DNA of 45,591 bases from the IMG/VR virus record IMGVR_UViG_3300036832_000582, positions 1 to 45,591 of that record; one strand, written 5' to 3'. Source of the DNA: a virus. The notes below the pieces were generated by a model. It was not told the DNA's origin and did no database searches. It saw nothing but the letters and a program-made list of their open reading frames with translations. Position numbers and translations under genes: made by a program. Position 1 is the stretch's first letter. Each line of letters begins with the position of its first letter. Shown piece by piece: positions 12,539-21,671 of this stretch.

Positions 12539-14407
12539 ATGACCATCACCCTGCAGAGCGTTTACGAGCGCCAGCAGGCCGCCAACGACGCGCGCTGGAA
12601 CGTCTCTGAGACCCGCGAGCGGGTCCACGAGTACGGGGACGACTGGGCGAAGACGGCCGAGCACCCCGACGTCAAGGCCGCCCAGGCCGAGGCCGAGCTG
12701 ATCGCCGTCGAGGTGGCTGCCCTGCACGAGCAGGCTGGCGGCACCGTGTTCCGCGTCGTCGACGTCAAGCTCGACGAGCTGCGCGACCGGATCGCCAAGC
12801 TGAACAAGAAGGCCGCGAAGTACGGCACCGAGCCGATCACGCTGATCGTCTCCGACGAGCGCGAGCAGGAGGTCCGCCGCGAGCCCCGAGCGGCGATGGA
12901 CGCGGTCGAGGCTTCGCTGGAGGCCGTCGAGGGCACCCGCAACTACGTCGAGCGGATCATCGACTACACCTTCGTGGTGGTCGACGGGCCGAGCGCGGTG
13001 ATCGAGGGCTGGGTCTTCGTCGCCACGCTGGACCACGAGGCCGACCAGGGAGCCGACGAGAGCGTCGGGATCCGCCGGGCACCCGTGGGAACCAGGCTGG
13101 CCGACAAGATCGGCGCTGACGCCGCCAAGGCGGTCGAGGCCGCCGATCTGACGAGCTACCGCCACGCGGGCGCTGACTGCGACCACTGCGGCTTCAACCG
13201 CCGTCGCAACCAGACCTACGTCCTCTACGAGATCGAGACCGGCGCGCTGCGCCAGATCGGCTCGACCTGCCTCCGGGACTACACGGGCGCTAACTCCGCT
13301 GAGCGGATTGCGGCCTGGGCCGAGTGGCTGGAGGCCCTGTACAGCGACCTGGGGTCCGGAGGCGACTACGACGACGTGGGCGTCGGTGGTGGGCGGATCG
13401 CCCATCGCACGCTGGACTTCCTGGCGAGCGTCGCAGCGGTCACCCGCGAGCACGGCTGGCAGTCGCGCTGGCGCAAGACCGGCTACGGCGACTTCGAGCG
13501 CAACTACGACGCCACGGCCGACCGGGCGATGGACAACCTGAACGACCAGGGCAAGAAGACCGCGATCCCGATCACGGCCGACGACAAGACCGAGGCCGCG
13601 ACTGCGCTGGAGTGGGTCCGCGAGGATCTGGCCGAGCGCGACGAGCTGGACGAGTTCCAGCACAACCTCGTCACGTACGCGCGCTCTGACTGGCTGCCCG
13701 CCAAGGGTGACGGCTTCATCGCCTACATCATCCAGGCGCGCAAGCGCGAGATCGGCGACCGGCTGGAGTACGAGCGCAAGGAGCGCGTCGCGGTCGAGTC
13801 CGAGTGGATCGGCGAGCCCAAGCAGCGCATCAAGGGCCTGACCTTCACCGTGACCTTCACCAAGGTGATCGACGGGCACTACGGTGCCAAGCAGCTCACC
13901 AAGGGCCACGACGAGAACGGCAACCTGCTGGTCTGGTGGGCGTCGGGTGGGACCTGGCTCGACCAGGGCCACACCTACGAGCTGACCGCCACGGTCAAGT
14001 CCCACGATCGCGACAGCTACCAGAACGACGCGAAGGTGACCGAGATCACCCGGGTGCACGGTCCGTCGGTGACGGACGTCACCCGGTGCGAGGATTGCGG
14101 CGAGCAGCTCCAGCCCGACCCCGAGATGCCCGGCAGCAGCAAGGCCGCGATCTGCGCCTGCACCATCAGGGCGCGCGAGGAGGCCGACGCCAAGGAGGCC
14201 GCTGAGAAGGCGGCCTTCGACGCCGAGCACGACGACCTGCGCGCGATCTACGACCGCGTCCGCGAGCGTCAGCCCAACAGCACCTGGCAGCACTTCCCGT
14301 TCGGGAGCTTCGTCCAGACCGCCAAGCAGAACCCCGAGCTGGTCGAGGCGCTCGTCGAGGAGCTGGACAAGAAGGCAGCAGCAACCACGACCGAGGAGAA
14401 CCGATGA
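12539..14407 (+). CDS. Zinc-finger and OB-like nucleic-acid-binding protein (622 aa)
   Basis: Start set by the start-associated sequence. The N-terminal 130 residues are helical and acidic. Around residue 215 there is a metal site, CDHCGFNRRRNQTYVL followed by GSTCLRDYTG, a C-x-x-C...C-L-x-D-(F/Y)-x-G pattern that I know from many phage and plasmid proteins of unknown function. A beta-rich segment (GLTFTVTFTKVIDGHYG, then HTYELTATVKSHD, residues about 430-500) looks OB-like, followed by a second cysteine cluster (CEDCGEQ...AICAC). The C-terminus is charged and helical. I infer single-strand or DNA/RNA binding, perhaps in replication. Largest non-structural gene here and head of the P7 operon. 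Confidence 0.68.
   Translation: MTITLQSVYERQQAANDARWNVSETRERVHEYGDDWAKTAEHPDVKAAQAEAELIAVEVAALHEQAGGTVFRVVDVKLDELRDRIAKLNKKAAKYGTEPITLIVSDEREQEVRREPRAAMDAVEASLEAVEGTRNYVERIIDYTFVVVDGPSAVIEGWVFVATLDHEADQGADESVGIRRAPVGTRLADKIGADAAKAVEAADLTSYRHAGADCDHCGFNRRRNQTYVLYEIETGALRQIGSTCLRDYTGANSAERIAAWAEWLEALYSDLGSGGDYDDVGVGGGRIAHRTLDFLASVAAVTREHGWQSRWRKTGYGDFERNYDATADRAMDNLNDQGKKTAIPITADDKTEAATALEWVREDLAERDELDEFQHNLVTYARSDWLPAKGDGFIAYIIQARKREIGDRLEYERKERVAVESEWIGEPKQRIKGLTFTVTFTKVIDGHYGAKQLTKGHDENGNLLVWWASGGTWLDQGHTYELTATVKSHDRDSYQNDAKVTEITRVHGPSVTDVTRCEDCGEQLQPDPEMPGSSKAAICACTIRAREEADAKEAAEKAAFDAEHDDLRAIYDRVRERQPNSTWQHFPFGSFVQTAKQNPELVEALVEELDKKAAATTTEENR
14388..14398 (+). promoter_or_regulatory. Start-associated sequence CGACCGAGGAG inside a coding region
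   Basis: Perfect copy lying within the last codons of the 622-aa gene and ending five bases before ATG 14404. Its survival inside coding sequence argues for selection on the element itself. Confidence 0.75.
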
Positions 14408-14616
14408 ACGAGAAGCTGGAAACCGTGAGGGTCGCCGCGATGGATGCGGCGTCGCTGGCACAGCAGGCGCAGGGCATCGTGGCAGGCATCCAGAACGCCA
14501 CAGACGGCTCGGCCGACTGGATGCTGCCCCATGCCCAGGAGGCGCTCGACAACGCGCAGGTGCGCCTGGACGCTGCCAAGCGCGTGCTGCGGGAAGCGCT
14601 GGAGACGAGCCGATGA
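14404..14616 (+). CDS. Hypothetical 70-aa helical protein
   Basis: ATG overlaps the previous stop and follows a perfect start-associated sequence. All-helical with heptad-like Ala/Leu spacing (AAMDAASLAQQAQGIVAGIQ; LDNAQVRLDAAKRVLREALE), likely a coiled coil. No family recognised. Confidence 0.65.
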   Translation: MNEKLETVRVAAMDAASLAQQAQGIVAGIQNATDGSADWMLPHAQEALDNAQVRLDAAKRVLREALETSR

Positions 14617-14855
14617 GCACGACGACAGACACCGAGACCGTCACGGTCGGCCGGATCACCTACGAGGTGACCAGGACCGAGCGGCCCGACACGATCCCGT
14701 ACGAGCTGCACGGCCCGCGCGGAGCCCACTACGGGCTGATGCGCAATCACCACAGGCCCGAGATGCTCTTCCTCTTCAACATGAAGGGGTTCACCAAGCA
14801 CTCGCCCGACTGGTGGTTCACCGACCGGGACGGGACCCTGAGGTACGTGCGATGA
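14613..14855 (+). CDS. Hypothetical 80-aa protein
   Basis: ATG overlaps the previous stop. Beta-rich small protein, VTVGRITYEVTRTERPDTIP then GAHYGLMRNHHRPEMLFLFN and HSPDWWFTDRDGTLRYVR. It shares a general look with the next gene (MYEVRKTEG against TYEVTRTER), so the two may be paralogues. No family recognised. Confidence 0.62.
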   Translation: MSTTTDTETVTVGRITYEVTRTERPDTIPYELHGPRGAHYGLMRNHHRPEMLFLFNMKGFTKHSPDWWFTDRDGTLRYVR

Positions 14856-15147
14856 CCGGGCCGACAGACACTTTCTGGATCGCCGACGAGCCGATCATGT
14901 ACGAGGTCCGCAAGACCGAGGGCAGCGACATGCGCGGCCCCGGCGTCCTGATCGTCCGCTGCGAGAACAGCGACGAGGACTACCAGCAGGGCCTGATGGA
15001 GATCGTCCATGACGGCGACACACTTCGCCTGACCCAGGTGGACGGCGACCTGGACGCGAAGAAGGCGATTACCGCCGACCAGCACGCGATGCGCATGGCC
15101 CGCTACCCGTTCAATATCTGGCGGCGCATCTGGAAGGTGGCGATGGG

Positions 15148-15151
<4 letters not shown>
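14852..15151 (+). CDS. Hypothetical 99-aa protein
   Basis: ATG overlaps the previous stop. MYEVRKTEGSDMRGPGVLIV then acidic beta/alpha sequence and a basic C-terminus (RMARYPFNIWRRIWKVAMG). The first strand resembles the start of the preceding gene. No family recognised. Confidence 0.62.
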
Positions 15152-15927
<776 letters not shown>

Positions 15928-15966
15928 TCATGTCGCCTTCGTTGGTCGGCTCCCATCCCCTCCCGC

Positions 15967-15972
15967 AGGGTA
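15967..15972 (-). promoter_or_regulatory. Candidate -10 box for the minus-strand operon
   Basis: Read on the minus strand the sequence is TACCCT, about 40 bases before the minus-strand ATG. A CCCC-TTCGGC-GGGG hairpin lies just upstream of it. Weak single-box evidence. Confidence 0.35.
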
Positions 15973-16027
15973 CGCCCCGCCGAAGGGGTCGCTGCAATCC
16001 GAATCCTGAAGCCGCTCAGACCGACTG

Positions 16028-16033
16028 TAGGCT
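16028..16033 (+). promoter_or_regulatory. Candidate -10 box TAGGCT
   Basis: TAGGCT in a CTGTAGGCTCC context, 30 bases before GTG 16063 and divergent from the minus-strand operon. The GTAG context resembles the late promoters at 20753 and 23514. Confidence 0.45.
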
Positions 16034-16062
16034 CCGGTTCTGTGTCCAGCGAAGGAGACTCT

Positions 16063-16713
16063 GTGAACGGGATCGGGCTCGCTGTCGAGGAGTTTGAGCC
16101 GGTCTACCTGGAGATCGGCGACATCCACATCACCGAGTACGGCAAGCGGTGGTGCAACGATTGGATGGAGGGCCTGGAGCGCCACAACCAGACGCTGAAG
16201 GACGTCGCCAGCCTCGCCCTGGTCGAGATGCGCGACTGGCACTGGATCCAGCGCAAGCTCGACGCCGAGGGCGTCGCGCAGATGATCAGCTCGGGCGTCT
16301 CGCAGTACGCGATGCCCAAGCTCAACGACCACCTCAACGGCAAGACGGCGTTCACGATGCCGGTCACCGTGGCGATGGGTCTGTGGACGGTCGCGCCGAC
16401 GTCGACATCGACCGGCGCGTCGGCTAACGAGGCCAACTACACCGGCTACGGCCGCCAGACGATCGCCGCGGCCGGGTGGAACGCCTCGACGGCCGCGACA
16501 CCTTCGGTGTCCACGAACGCGAGCACGATCACGTTCGGCAACTGCACCGCGGGCACCTCGACGTTGCTCGGGTTTGAGATCTGCGACTCGGCGACGATCG
16601 CGGCGGGCAACGCGCTGTGGTACGGCACGCTCACGAGCACGGTGATCAGCACGACTCAGACCCCGCCGACGATCGCGGCCGGTGCCCTCGCCGTATCCAT
16701 GACCGGGACCTAG
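16063..16713 (+). CDS. Probable virion decoration or fibre protein
   Basis: GTG 16063 is chosen because GAAGGAG lies five bases upstream; in-frame GTG 16042 would be nearly leaderless and remains possible. 216 aa. The N-terminal 90 residues are helical (EYGKRWCNDWMEGLERHNQT). The C-terminal 110 residues are Thr/Ser/Ala-rich beta sequence (GLWTVAPTSTSTGASANEAN then YTGYGRQTIAAAGW, TTQTPPTIAAGALAVSMTGT) of the kind seen in phage tail or capsid decoration domains (T-x-x-T-G-A-x-A-N-E...Y-x-R-Q motif). Starts the fibre/decoration module; no enzymatic motif. Confidence 0.62.
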   Translation: MNGIGLAVEEFEPVYLEIGDIHITEYGKRWCNDWMEGLERHNQTLKDVASLALVEMRDWHWIQRKLDAEGVAQMISSGVSQYAMPKLNDHLNGKTAFTMPVTVAMGLWTVAPTSTSTGASANEANYTGYGRQTIAAAGWNASTAATPSVSTNASTITFGNCTAGTSTLLGFEICDSATIAAGNALWYGTLTSTVISTTQTPPTIAAGALAVSMTGT

Positions 16714-16724
16714 AGAGGACGCCG

Positions 16725-17186
16725 ATGGGCGAGACCTACACCCACCCCGAGACCGGCGAGGAAGTCGAGATCCCCGACGGCGCGGAGATCACCTACGTCG
16801 GCAAGGGCGCAGACCAGCAGATCGCCGGATGGTCCAATCCGCCTGCCACGCCCGAGGGCGAGCTGCACCCCGACCAGGTCGAGGGCTATGACCCGCACTT
16901 CCCCCGCGACAGCGTCCAGCGGCGCGTGCTGGCCTACATCACCGACGACGATCACGTCGGCCGCGGCCCGCGCAACACCGCCGACCGCCTCGCGCAGGAG
17001 CTGGACGAGGATCCCAACACGCCGTTTGTGCTTGAGGGCTTCGACGACCCGGCGACCGGCGAGCCGGTCGAGGGCGACGACGTGCAGGGCTACCTGGACG
17101 AGCTGGTGGAGGCGGGGCTCGTCGAGGCGCGCGATGACGGCACCTACGGGGTCACCGAGCCGGGGCGCATCGAGCTGGTCAACTAG
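16725..17186 (+). CDS. Hypothetical acidic 153-aa protein
   Basis: ATG preceded by GAGAGGACGCCG. Very acidic. The middle and C-terminal parts (QRRVLAYITDDDHVGRGPRN, then GYLDELVEAGLVEARDDGTY) look like a winged-helix-type or adaptor fold, with the L-x-x-G-L-V-E turn typical of wHTH wings, but the acidity argues against simple DNA binding. It lies between two decoration-like genes and may be an assembly partner. No family recognised. Confidence 0.6.
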   Translation: MGETYTHPETGEEVEIPDGAEITYVGKGADQQIAGWSNPPATPEGELHPDQVEGYDPHFPRDSVQRRVLAYITDDDHVGRGPRNTADRLAQELDEDPNTPFVLEGFDDPATGEPVEGDDVQGYLDELVEAGLVEARDDGTYGVTEPGRIELVN

Positions 17187-17192
17187 GCGGCC

Positions 17193-17843
17193 GTGATGAG
17201 GTGGACTCGCGAGCGAGGCGCTCTCGTCCCGGTGGTCGAGGATCTGATCGAGTCAGACTTCCTGCGCAACTGGGAGGTGCTCGACCTCGGTCGCGAGCGT
17301 GACTGCCAGCGGCGCGAGTGGGGCCGGATGATGCGCGACGTGCTGCGCTCCGGTCGGCCGACGGCGAGCGTGCCGGGGAACGCCTACACCGTCGTGAGTC
17401 CCGTCTTCGCGCTGGCGGTAACGGCGAAGACGGCGATCAACCTGATCGCTGGGGCCGCCAACCAACCGTCGATCGTCGAGTTCGGGATCTCGTGCGACGG
17501 CACGACCGGCAACCTGCTGGTCGAGCTTTGCCAATCGACGCAGGCGGGTGCGGGAACGCCGGGGTCAAGCCCGACCCCCACCCAGCTTCGCGGTTGGCCT
17601 CCACAGCCGAGCGCGAACACGGCCGGGATCAGCTATACCGCCGAGCCGACCGTGCTGACGACCTCGGGCGTCAAGCGCTGGCGCTACGCCCTGCCCGGCG
17701 GGCCGCTGGTCCTCCAGTCGCCGCTGGGTCGTGAGACCACCGCGATCGTCACCGCCGCGACGGCGGGCAAGGGGCTGTGCCTCAGGCTCACCGCTTCGAC
17801 CGGGACGCCCAACGGTGACAGCTACGTTGAGTACGAGGAGTAG
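17193..17843 (+). CDS. Probable virion structural/decoration protein
   Basis: 216 aa from GTG 17193; ATG 17196 is one codon later and equally possible. The N-terminus is charged and helical. From residue about 65 the sequence is beta-rich: VVSPVFALAVTAKTAINLIA, FGISCDGTTGNLLVELCQST, then TPTQLRGWPPQPSANTAGIS and LPGGPLVLQSPLGRET. It resembles actinophage proteins that decorate capsids or tails, with a jelly-roll-like strand pattern. No catalytic motif. Confidence 0.6.
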   Translation: MMRWTRERGALVPVVEDLIESDFLRNWEVLDLGRERDCQRREWGRMMRDVLRSGRPTASVPGNAYTVVSPVFALAVTAKTAINLIAGAANQPSIVEFGISCDGTTGNLLVELCQSTQAGAGTPGSSPTPTQLRGWPPQPSANTAGISYTAEPTVLTTSGVKRWRYALPGGPLVLQSPLGRETTAIVTAATAGKGLCLRLTASTGTPNGDSYVEYEE

Positions 17844-17865
17844 GGCGCGAGCGGCGGGCTGAGCG

Positions 17866-17991
17866 GTGGCCGCGCAGGCGATCACCCCTTCTGCGCAGGC
17901 GACGAGCGCGGCAACGCTGACGGTGGCGGCTGTCGTCCGGGTGCGGATAGTCGTTATCGGCCAGGCCGTGATGCGGGCGGCGCAGAGATAG
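17866..17991 (+). other. Short frame encoding one stray copy of the 911-aa protein's repeat
   Basis: GTG to TAG, 41 codons, in the same frame as the following gene, with the TAG directly before its ATG. It encodes VAAQAITPSAQATSAATLTV and AAVVRVRIVV, which match the LTPSAQAQASATVTA-type repeat of that gene. It may be a translated minigene, a remnant, or an upstream part separated by a new stop. Confidence 0.4.
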
Positions 17992-20727
17992 ATGGCACGC
18001 ACCGGCCGCTCATTCCCTGCGCGCGCGGTGGTGATGCGGCCGGTCGCGGGACCGGTTCCGCAGTTCCTCTCGCGGTCCTACGACCAGGCAGTTCTGAGCG
18101 ATTCGCCTGCCAACTACTGGGCGCTGGATGAAGCCAGCGGCACGGTCGCGACCGACAGAGCTGGCGCTAACCCGGGCACCTACACGGGCGGCTTCACGCT
18201 CGCTTCGGCCGGGCCACAGGGCCGTCGGGTTGTCCAGCTCGATGGGAGTACGGGCTACGTCGATCTCGGTTCGTCGATCAACCTGGCTGCCATCGGCAAT
18301 ACCGGGCTGACGGCTGTCGAGGCGTGGCTCTACCCGACGACGTTCCGTGGCAACACCGCGATCATCGACACCACTGGGTACACGGAGCCGCTCTCCTGGT
18401 ATCTCGACGGCAGTGGCTACTCGCATCTGAACGTCGGCTACATCGGCAACCAGCAGGGGATCGCCGCGGCGGGCCCGCTGACACTCAATGCGTGGAACCA
18501 CGTCGTCGCGGTGTGTGTCGGCACGCTCGTCGGCAGCGTATGGACGGGCACGATCTACCACTACCTCAACGGCCTGCCCAACGGTAGCGGCGCGGTCATC
18601 GGCCAGACGGTGCAGACCGGAGCGGGGAACGACTACCGGATCGGCGGTGCGCAGGCTTCCAGCAACAGTCAGTTCAACTTTCAGGGGAGCGTCTATGGCG
18701 TTGCCTACTACGCCGGGGCGCTCACCGCTGCCCAGGTCCAAGCCCACTACAGCGCGGGGATCGGCCAACTCTCGGCGATTGTCGGGACCGCGGCCCAGGC
18801 TCTCGTCTCGGTAGTCCAGAAGCTGACCCCCGTCGCCCAGGCGCAGGCGCAGGCGACGGCCACGGTCACCGCGAGCCCGGTTCTCACGCCGGTCGCCCAG
18901 GTCGCGACGTCGGCGGTGTCGCTCGCCACCGCGCGCTCGGTGCTCGTGCTGAGCGCCGCAAGTGCCGCTCAGGCGTCCGCGACCGTCATAGCGAAGGTCG
19001 CTCTCGTACCCAGCGCGAGCGCATTGGCCCAAGCCGTTGTCACCATCGTCGTCCCGACTGCGGCGCTCCTGACGCCGACTGCGGTGGCCACTACCTCGGC
19101 CGCTGTGACCGCCAGCGCCCCGGCGCTGCTGACGGGCTCGGCGAGCGCCGCCACAGCCGCGAGCGCTAACGCAACCGCGAGCGCGAAGCTCGCGCCGAGC
19201 GCGCAGGCGCAGGCGGCGGCGTCTGCTGTCGCGACCACCGGCATGCTCGTAGCGGCGAGCGCCAGCGCGAGCGCGAGCGCCACCGGTTCGGTCACGGCTG
19301 CGATGCCTCTCTCGGCCGCGGCGGGAGCGACGGCCCAGGCCACGCTCGCGCTGCGTGCTCCTACCGCGCTCACTGCGTCTGCCAGCACCGTCACGGCCGC
19401 GAGCGCGCTCGTTGCCACTCCGGTCCTGCTGGTGTGCTCGGGAGGCGTAGCCACGGCTGCGAACGCCGTGACGACCGCTGTCGTCGGCCTGGTGGCCAGC
19501 GCCAGCGTGAGCACACAGGCGACTTTGGGCGTACAGGCCCCGGGGATCCAGTTCCTGAGCATCACCGCCGCTACGGCCACAGCCGCAAGCGCGACGGCGG
19601 TTGTCAAGGTGGCGCTCACCCCGTTCGCGACCGCCGCGTCGGCGGCCACCGGCCTTGCCACGGCGGCCGCGCTGCTCGGCCCTGTCGCGGCTGCACAGGC
19701 GAGCACCCAGGCGCTGGTCACGTCGCGTGTCACGCTCACCGCCGCGGCGGTCACGGCGACGGCCGCCGTCGCCACCGCGATCACGGTGGCACCGCTGGCG
19801 GCACAAGCGCAGGCGCAAACGCAGGCGGCGGCCACGGCTACGACGACGAGCCCGGTTGTCCCCAGCGCTCAGGCGGCGGGCATCGCGATCGCCACGATCA
19901 GCGCACCGGGCCTGCTGTTGCCGACGGCGATCGTCTCGACGCAGGCGTCATGCAGCATTGCCGTCGCCCAGGGGCTCCTGCCGACGGCCGCAGCGCAGAC
20001 CGCGGCGACGGTGCTGATCAGCAGCGGCGGCGCGTCGCTGCTGGCGATCGCCGCGACCACTACGCAGGCGCTCGCGGTGGTCGTGGTGCGCGTCGCGTTG
20101 ACCCCGAGTGCTGTCGCGAGCACCAGCGCGACGGCAACCGTCGCCGCTGCCGTCCGGCTGACTCTCGCTGCCGCTGCGCAGACGAGCGCGAGCGCGAGCA
20201 CGACCGCGAACCTGCCGCTCGTCCCGACGGCGGGAGCAGCGACATCGAGCGCGATGACGCTTACGACGGGCGCAGTGCTTGCGGCGAGCGCCACGAGCAC
20301 GACCGGGGCAGCGGGAGCCGTCACCGCGTCCACCTGGATGGTGCCGGGCGCTGGCGTGCGGACGAGCGCCACGGCGAGCGCCACGGCGGCGTCTCAGCTC
20401 ACGCCCGGCGCTACGAGTAGCACGGCCGCTGCAGGCACGATCGTCGTCACCGAGGTGCTGACCCCGGCCGCCGGAGCTGCGTCGTACGCCGTGGCGCAGG
20501 TCTCCGTACACGTTGGCCTCGCCGCGAACGCCACGGCCGCCACGCTGGCGGTTCTGCGGGTCACCGCGCCGCTCGTGACGACGCTGCTGCTCCCGCTGTA
20601 TGCCGACGTGACCGCCAACCGCACCTACCTCGACGTCGTCGACCCCGGCCAGAGCGCCGTGGTGACCGCGAGCCGCGCCTACGCCGACGTTGCCGATCCG
20701 ACCGTCTTCGCCGACGTCCAAAGCTAA
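17992..20727 (+). CDS. Giant fibre-like protein: LamG domain plus tandem Ala-rich repeats
   Basis: 911 aa. Residues about 30-255 form a LamG/concanavalin-like lectin domain (NYWALDEASGTVATDRAG, GYVDLGSSINL, VEAWLYPT, WNHVVAVCVG, IYHYLNG, YRIGGAQ, VAYYAGALTAAQVQAHY), a fold used for carbohydrate binding. From about residue 270 to 865 there are nearly 30 tandem units of about 20 residues with the plan L-T-P-x-A-x-A-x-A-x-A-(T/S)-V-x-A-x-V, nearly pure Ala, Thr, Ser and Val. A short conserved end (DVTANRTYLDVVDPGQ and AYADVADPTVFADV) closes it. Alternating small residues suggest a beta-solenoid or fibrous stalk. Likely a virion fibre binding host surface glycans. Function inferred. Confidence 0.72.
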   Translation: MARTGRSFPARAVVMRPVAGPVPQFLSRSYDQAVLSDSPANYWALDEASGTVATDRAGANPGTYTGGFTLASAGPQGRRVVQLDGSTGYVDLGSSINLAAIGNTGLTAVEAWLYPTTFRGNTAIIDTTGYTEPLSWYLDGSGYSHLNVGYIGNQQGIAAAGPLTLNAWNHVVAVCVGTLVGSVWTGTIYHYLNGLPNGSGAVIGQTVQTGAGNDYRIGGAQASSNSQFNFQGSVYGVAYYAGALTAAQVQAHYSAGIGQLSAIVGTAAQALVSVVQKLTPVAQAQAQATATVTASPVLTPVAQVATSAVSLATARSVLVLSAASAAQASATVIAKVALVPSASALAQAVVTIVVPTAALLTPTAVATTSAAVTASAPALLTGSASAATAASANATASAKLAPSAQAQAAASAVATTGMLVAASASASASATGSVTAAMPLSAAAGATAQATLALRAPTALTASASTVTAASALVATPVLLVCSGGVATAANAVTTAVVGLVASASVSTQATLGVQAPGIQFLSITAATATAASATAVVKVALTPFATAASAATGLATAAALLGPVAAAQASTQALVTSRVTLTAAAVTATAAVATAITVAPLAAQAQAQTQAAATATTTSPVVPSAQAAGIAIATISAPGLLLPTAIVSTQASCSIAVAQGLLPTAAAQTAATVLISSGGASLLAIAATTTQALAVVVVRVALTPSAVASTSATATVAAAVRLTLAAAAQTSASASTTANLPLVPTAGAATSSAMTLTTGAVLAASATSTTGAAGAVTASTWMVPGAGVRTSATASATAASQLTPGATSSTAAAGTIVVTEVLTPAAGAASYAVAQVSVHVGLAANATAATLAVLRVTAPLVTTLLLPLYADVTANRTYLDVVDPGQSAVVTASRAYADVADPTVFADVQS

Positions 20728-20752
20728 GTGGGGCAGGGCCCGCCGCGGCTCG

Positions 20753-20758
20753 TAGGAT
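20753..20758 (+). promoter_or_regulatory. -10 box of a leaderless gene
   Basis: TAGGAT (CGTAGGATCC context) followed by exactly six bases and ATG 20765, so transcription would begin at or next to the start codon. No ribosome site is present. Confidence 0.55.
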
Positions 20759-20764
20759 CCGGGC

Positions 20765-21145
20765 ATGGCGCTGCTGCTCACCGGTCCGTGGAAGATCAAG
20801 CGCGGAGCCACCTCGCCGCCCTACCACGTGACGCTGCGCCAGGCGGACAAGAACCCGGTGGATCTCAGCCAGGCCGATCACGTCAACTTTGTGATGCGCC
20901 TGCGCGGGGAGAACGACCCGACCGTCGATGCGCTGGCGGTCACGATCCAGGAGGGTGACGCCGAGACCGGCACCGACGTCGGCGTCTGCGAGTACGACTG
21001 GGTCCGGGGCGACACCGACGTCAGCGGGATCTACGACGTCGAGTTCGCGCTCTATGACGTCAACGGCGAGGTGTACGCCCGGGTCCCGAACGACAGCTAC
21101 CTTGAACTTCAAATCCTTGGGAACCTGTCGGCTCCACCGCCATGA
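20765..21145 (+). CDS. BppU-like N-terminal / tail-accessory protein
   Basis: 126 aa, probably from a leaderless mRNA. The sequence follows the pattern of the N-terminal domain of phage upper baseplate proteins: KIKRGATSPPYHVTLRQADK, NPVDLSQADHVNFVMRLRGE, then VCEYDWVRGDTDVSGIYDVE and a final YARVPNDSYLELQI. Such domains are Ig-like beta sandwiches that attach receptor-binding parts to the tail. Family call is by recalled pattern. The stop overlaps the homing endonuclease start. Confidence 0.62.
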   Translation: MALLLTGPWKIKRGATSPPYHVTLRQADKNPVDLSQADHVNFVMRLRGENDPTVDALAVTIQEGDAETGTDVGVCEYDWVRGDTDVSGIYDVEFALYDVNGEVYARVPNDSYLELQILGNLSAPPP

Positions 21146-21606
21146 CGAGCGAGGCCGAACTCGCCTACTTTGCGGGCTTCTTCGACGGCGAGGGTTGTGT
21201 TGGTATCAACCCTGTCTCAAAGGCTGGCGGGGTTAGCCGCTACTACTGCCTTTACGCCACCGCTCGGCAGATCGACACCACCCCGCTCCAGATGCTCAAG
21301 GAAGCTTTCGGTGGCTGTATTCAAGGACCCCACAATGCCTCCGCAACTAAGCGGGGCACCTATTCGTGGCGTGTGCAGGCGGCGCAGGCAGAGCAGTTCC
21401 TGGTAGCGGTCTTGCCGTACCTGGTAGTCAAGCGGGCCCAGGCCGAGCTTGCCTTGGAGTTCCGCCGAACCTTCCACCGGGGGGAGATCCTCCCGAAGGG
21501 CAGCACCCACGCAGGGAATCCTGCGCGGCGTCATGCAGTCATGGAACGGCGCGAGATGTGCTACCGGGAGATGAGAGCGCTCAACAGGCGCGGTCCCCGC
21601 CCGTAG
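21142..21606 (+). CDS. Free-standing LAGLIDADG homing endonuclease
   Basis: 154 aa, ATG overlapping the previous stop. The signature LAYFAGFFDGEGCVGI (residues 7-22) is a clear single LAGLIDADG motif, whose last acidic residue in FDGEG binds the catalytic metal. Downstream sequence fits the fold: RYYCLYATARQIDTTPLQML, FGGCIQ, and a C-terminal GRRHAVMERREMC-type helix. With one motif it should act as a homodimer. It cuts intron- or gene-free alleles and spreads by gap repair. The gene is lower in GC than its neighbours in its first 200 bases, suggesting recent transfer. No intron is visible around it. Confidence 0.85.
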   Translation: MTSEAELAYFAGFFDGEGCVGINPVSKAGGVSRYYCLYATARQIDTTPLQMLKEAFGGCIQGPHNASATKRGTYSWRVQAAQAEQFLVAVLPYLVVKRAQAELALEFRRTFHRGEILPKGSTHAGNPARRHAVMERREMCYREMRALNRRGPRP

Positions 21607-21615
21607 CACCCGCCT

Positions 21616-21638
21616 TAGCGCGCGATGTGTGCTACACT
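21616..21638 (+). promoter_or_regulatory. Dyad promoter P8
   Basis: TAGCGC (21616-21621), spacer GCGATGT, GTGCTA (21629-21634), -10 box TACACT (21633-21638). The leader has a GCGGC/GCCGC hairpin like P7. Confidence 0.8.
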
Positions 21639-21671
21639 GTAGGTGCGGCCGAAAGAGGAGCCGCGACCCCC

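Noticed and set aside
12470-14659. 729-codon open frame on the minus strand
   Set aside because: Opposite a well-supported plus-strand gene with promoter and ribosome site; low-complexity Arg/Leu/Gly/Val composition typical of antisense frames in high-GC DNA.
18010-19818. 602-codon minus-strand Arg/Gly-rich frame
   Set aside because: Antisense shadow of the repetitive 911-aa gene; composition is a product of the GCN-rich repeats.
18780-20620. Regular repeats that might suggest a CRISPR or satellite array
   Set aside because: The repetition is at protein level (about 20 codons) inside an open frame; DNA units are diverged and have no spacer structure.
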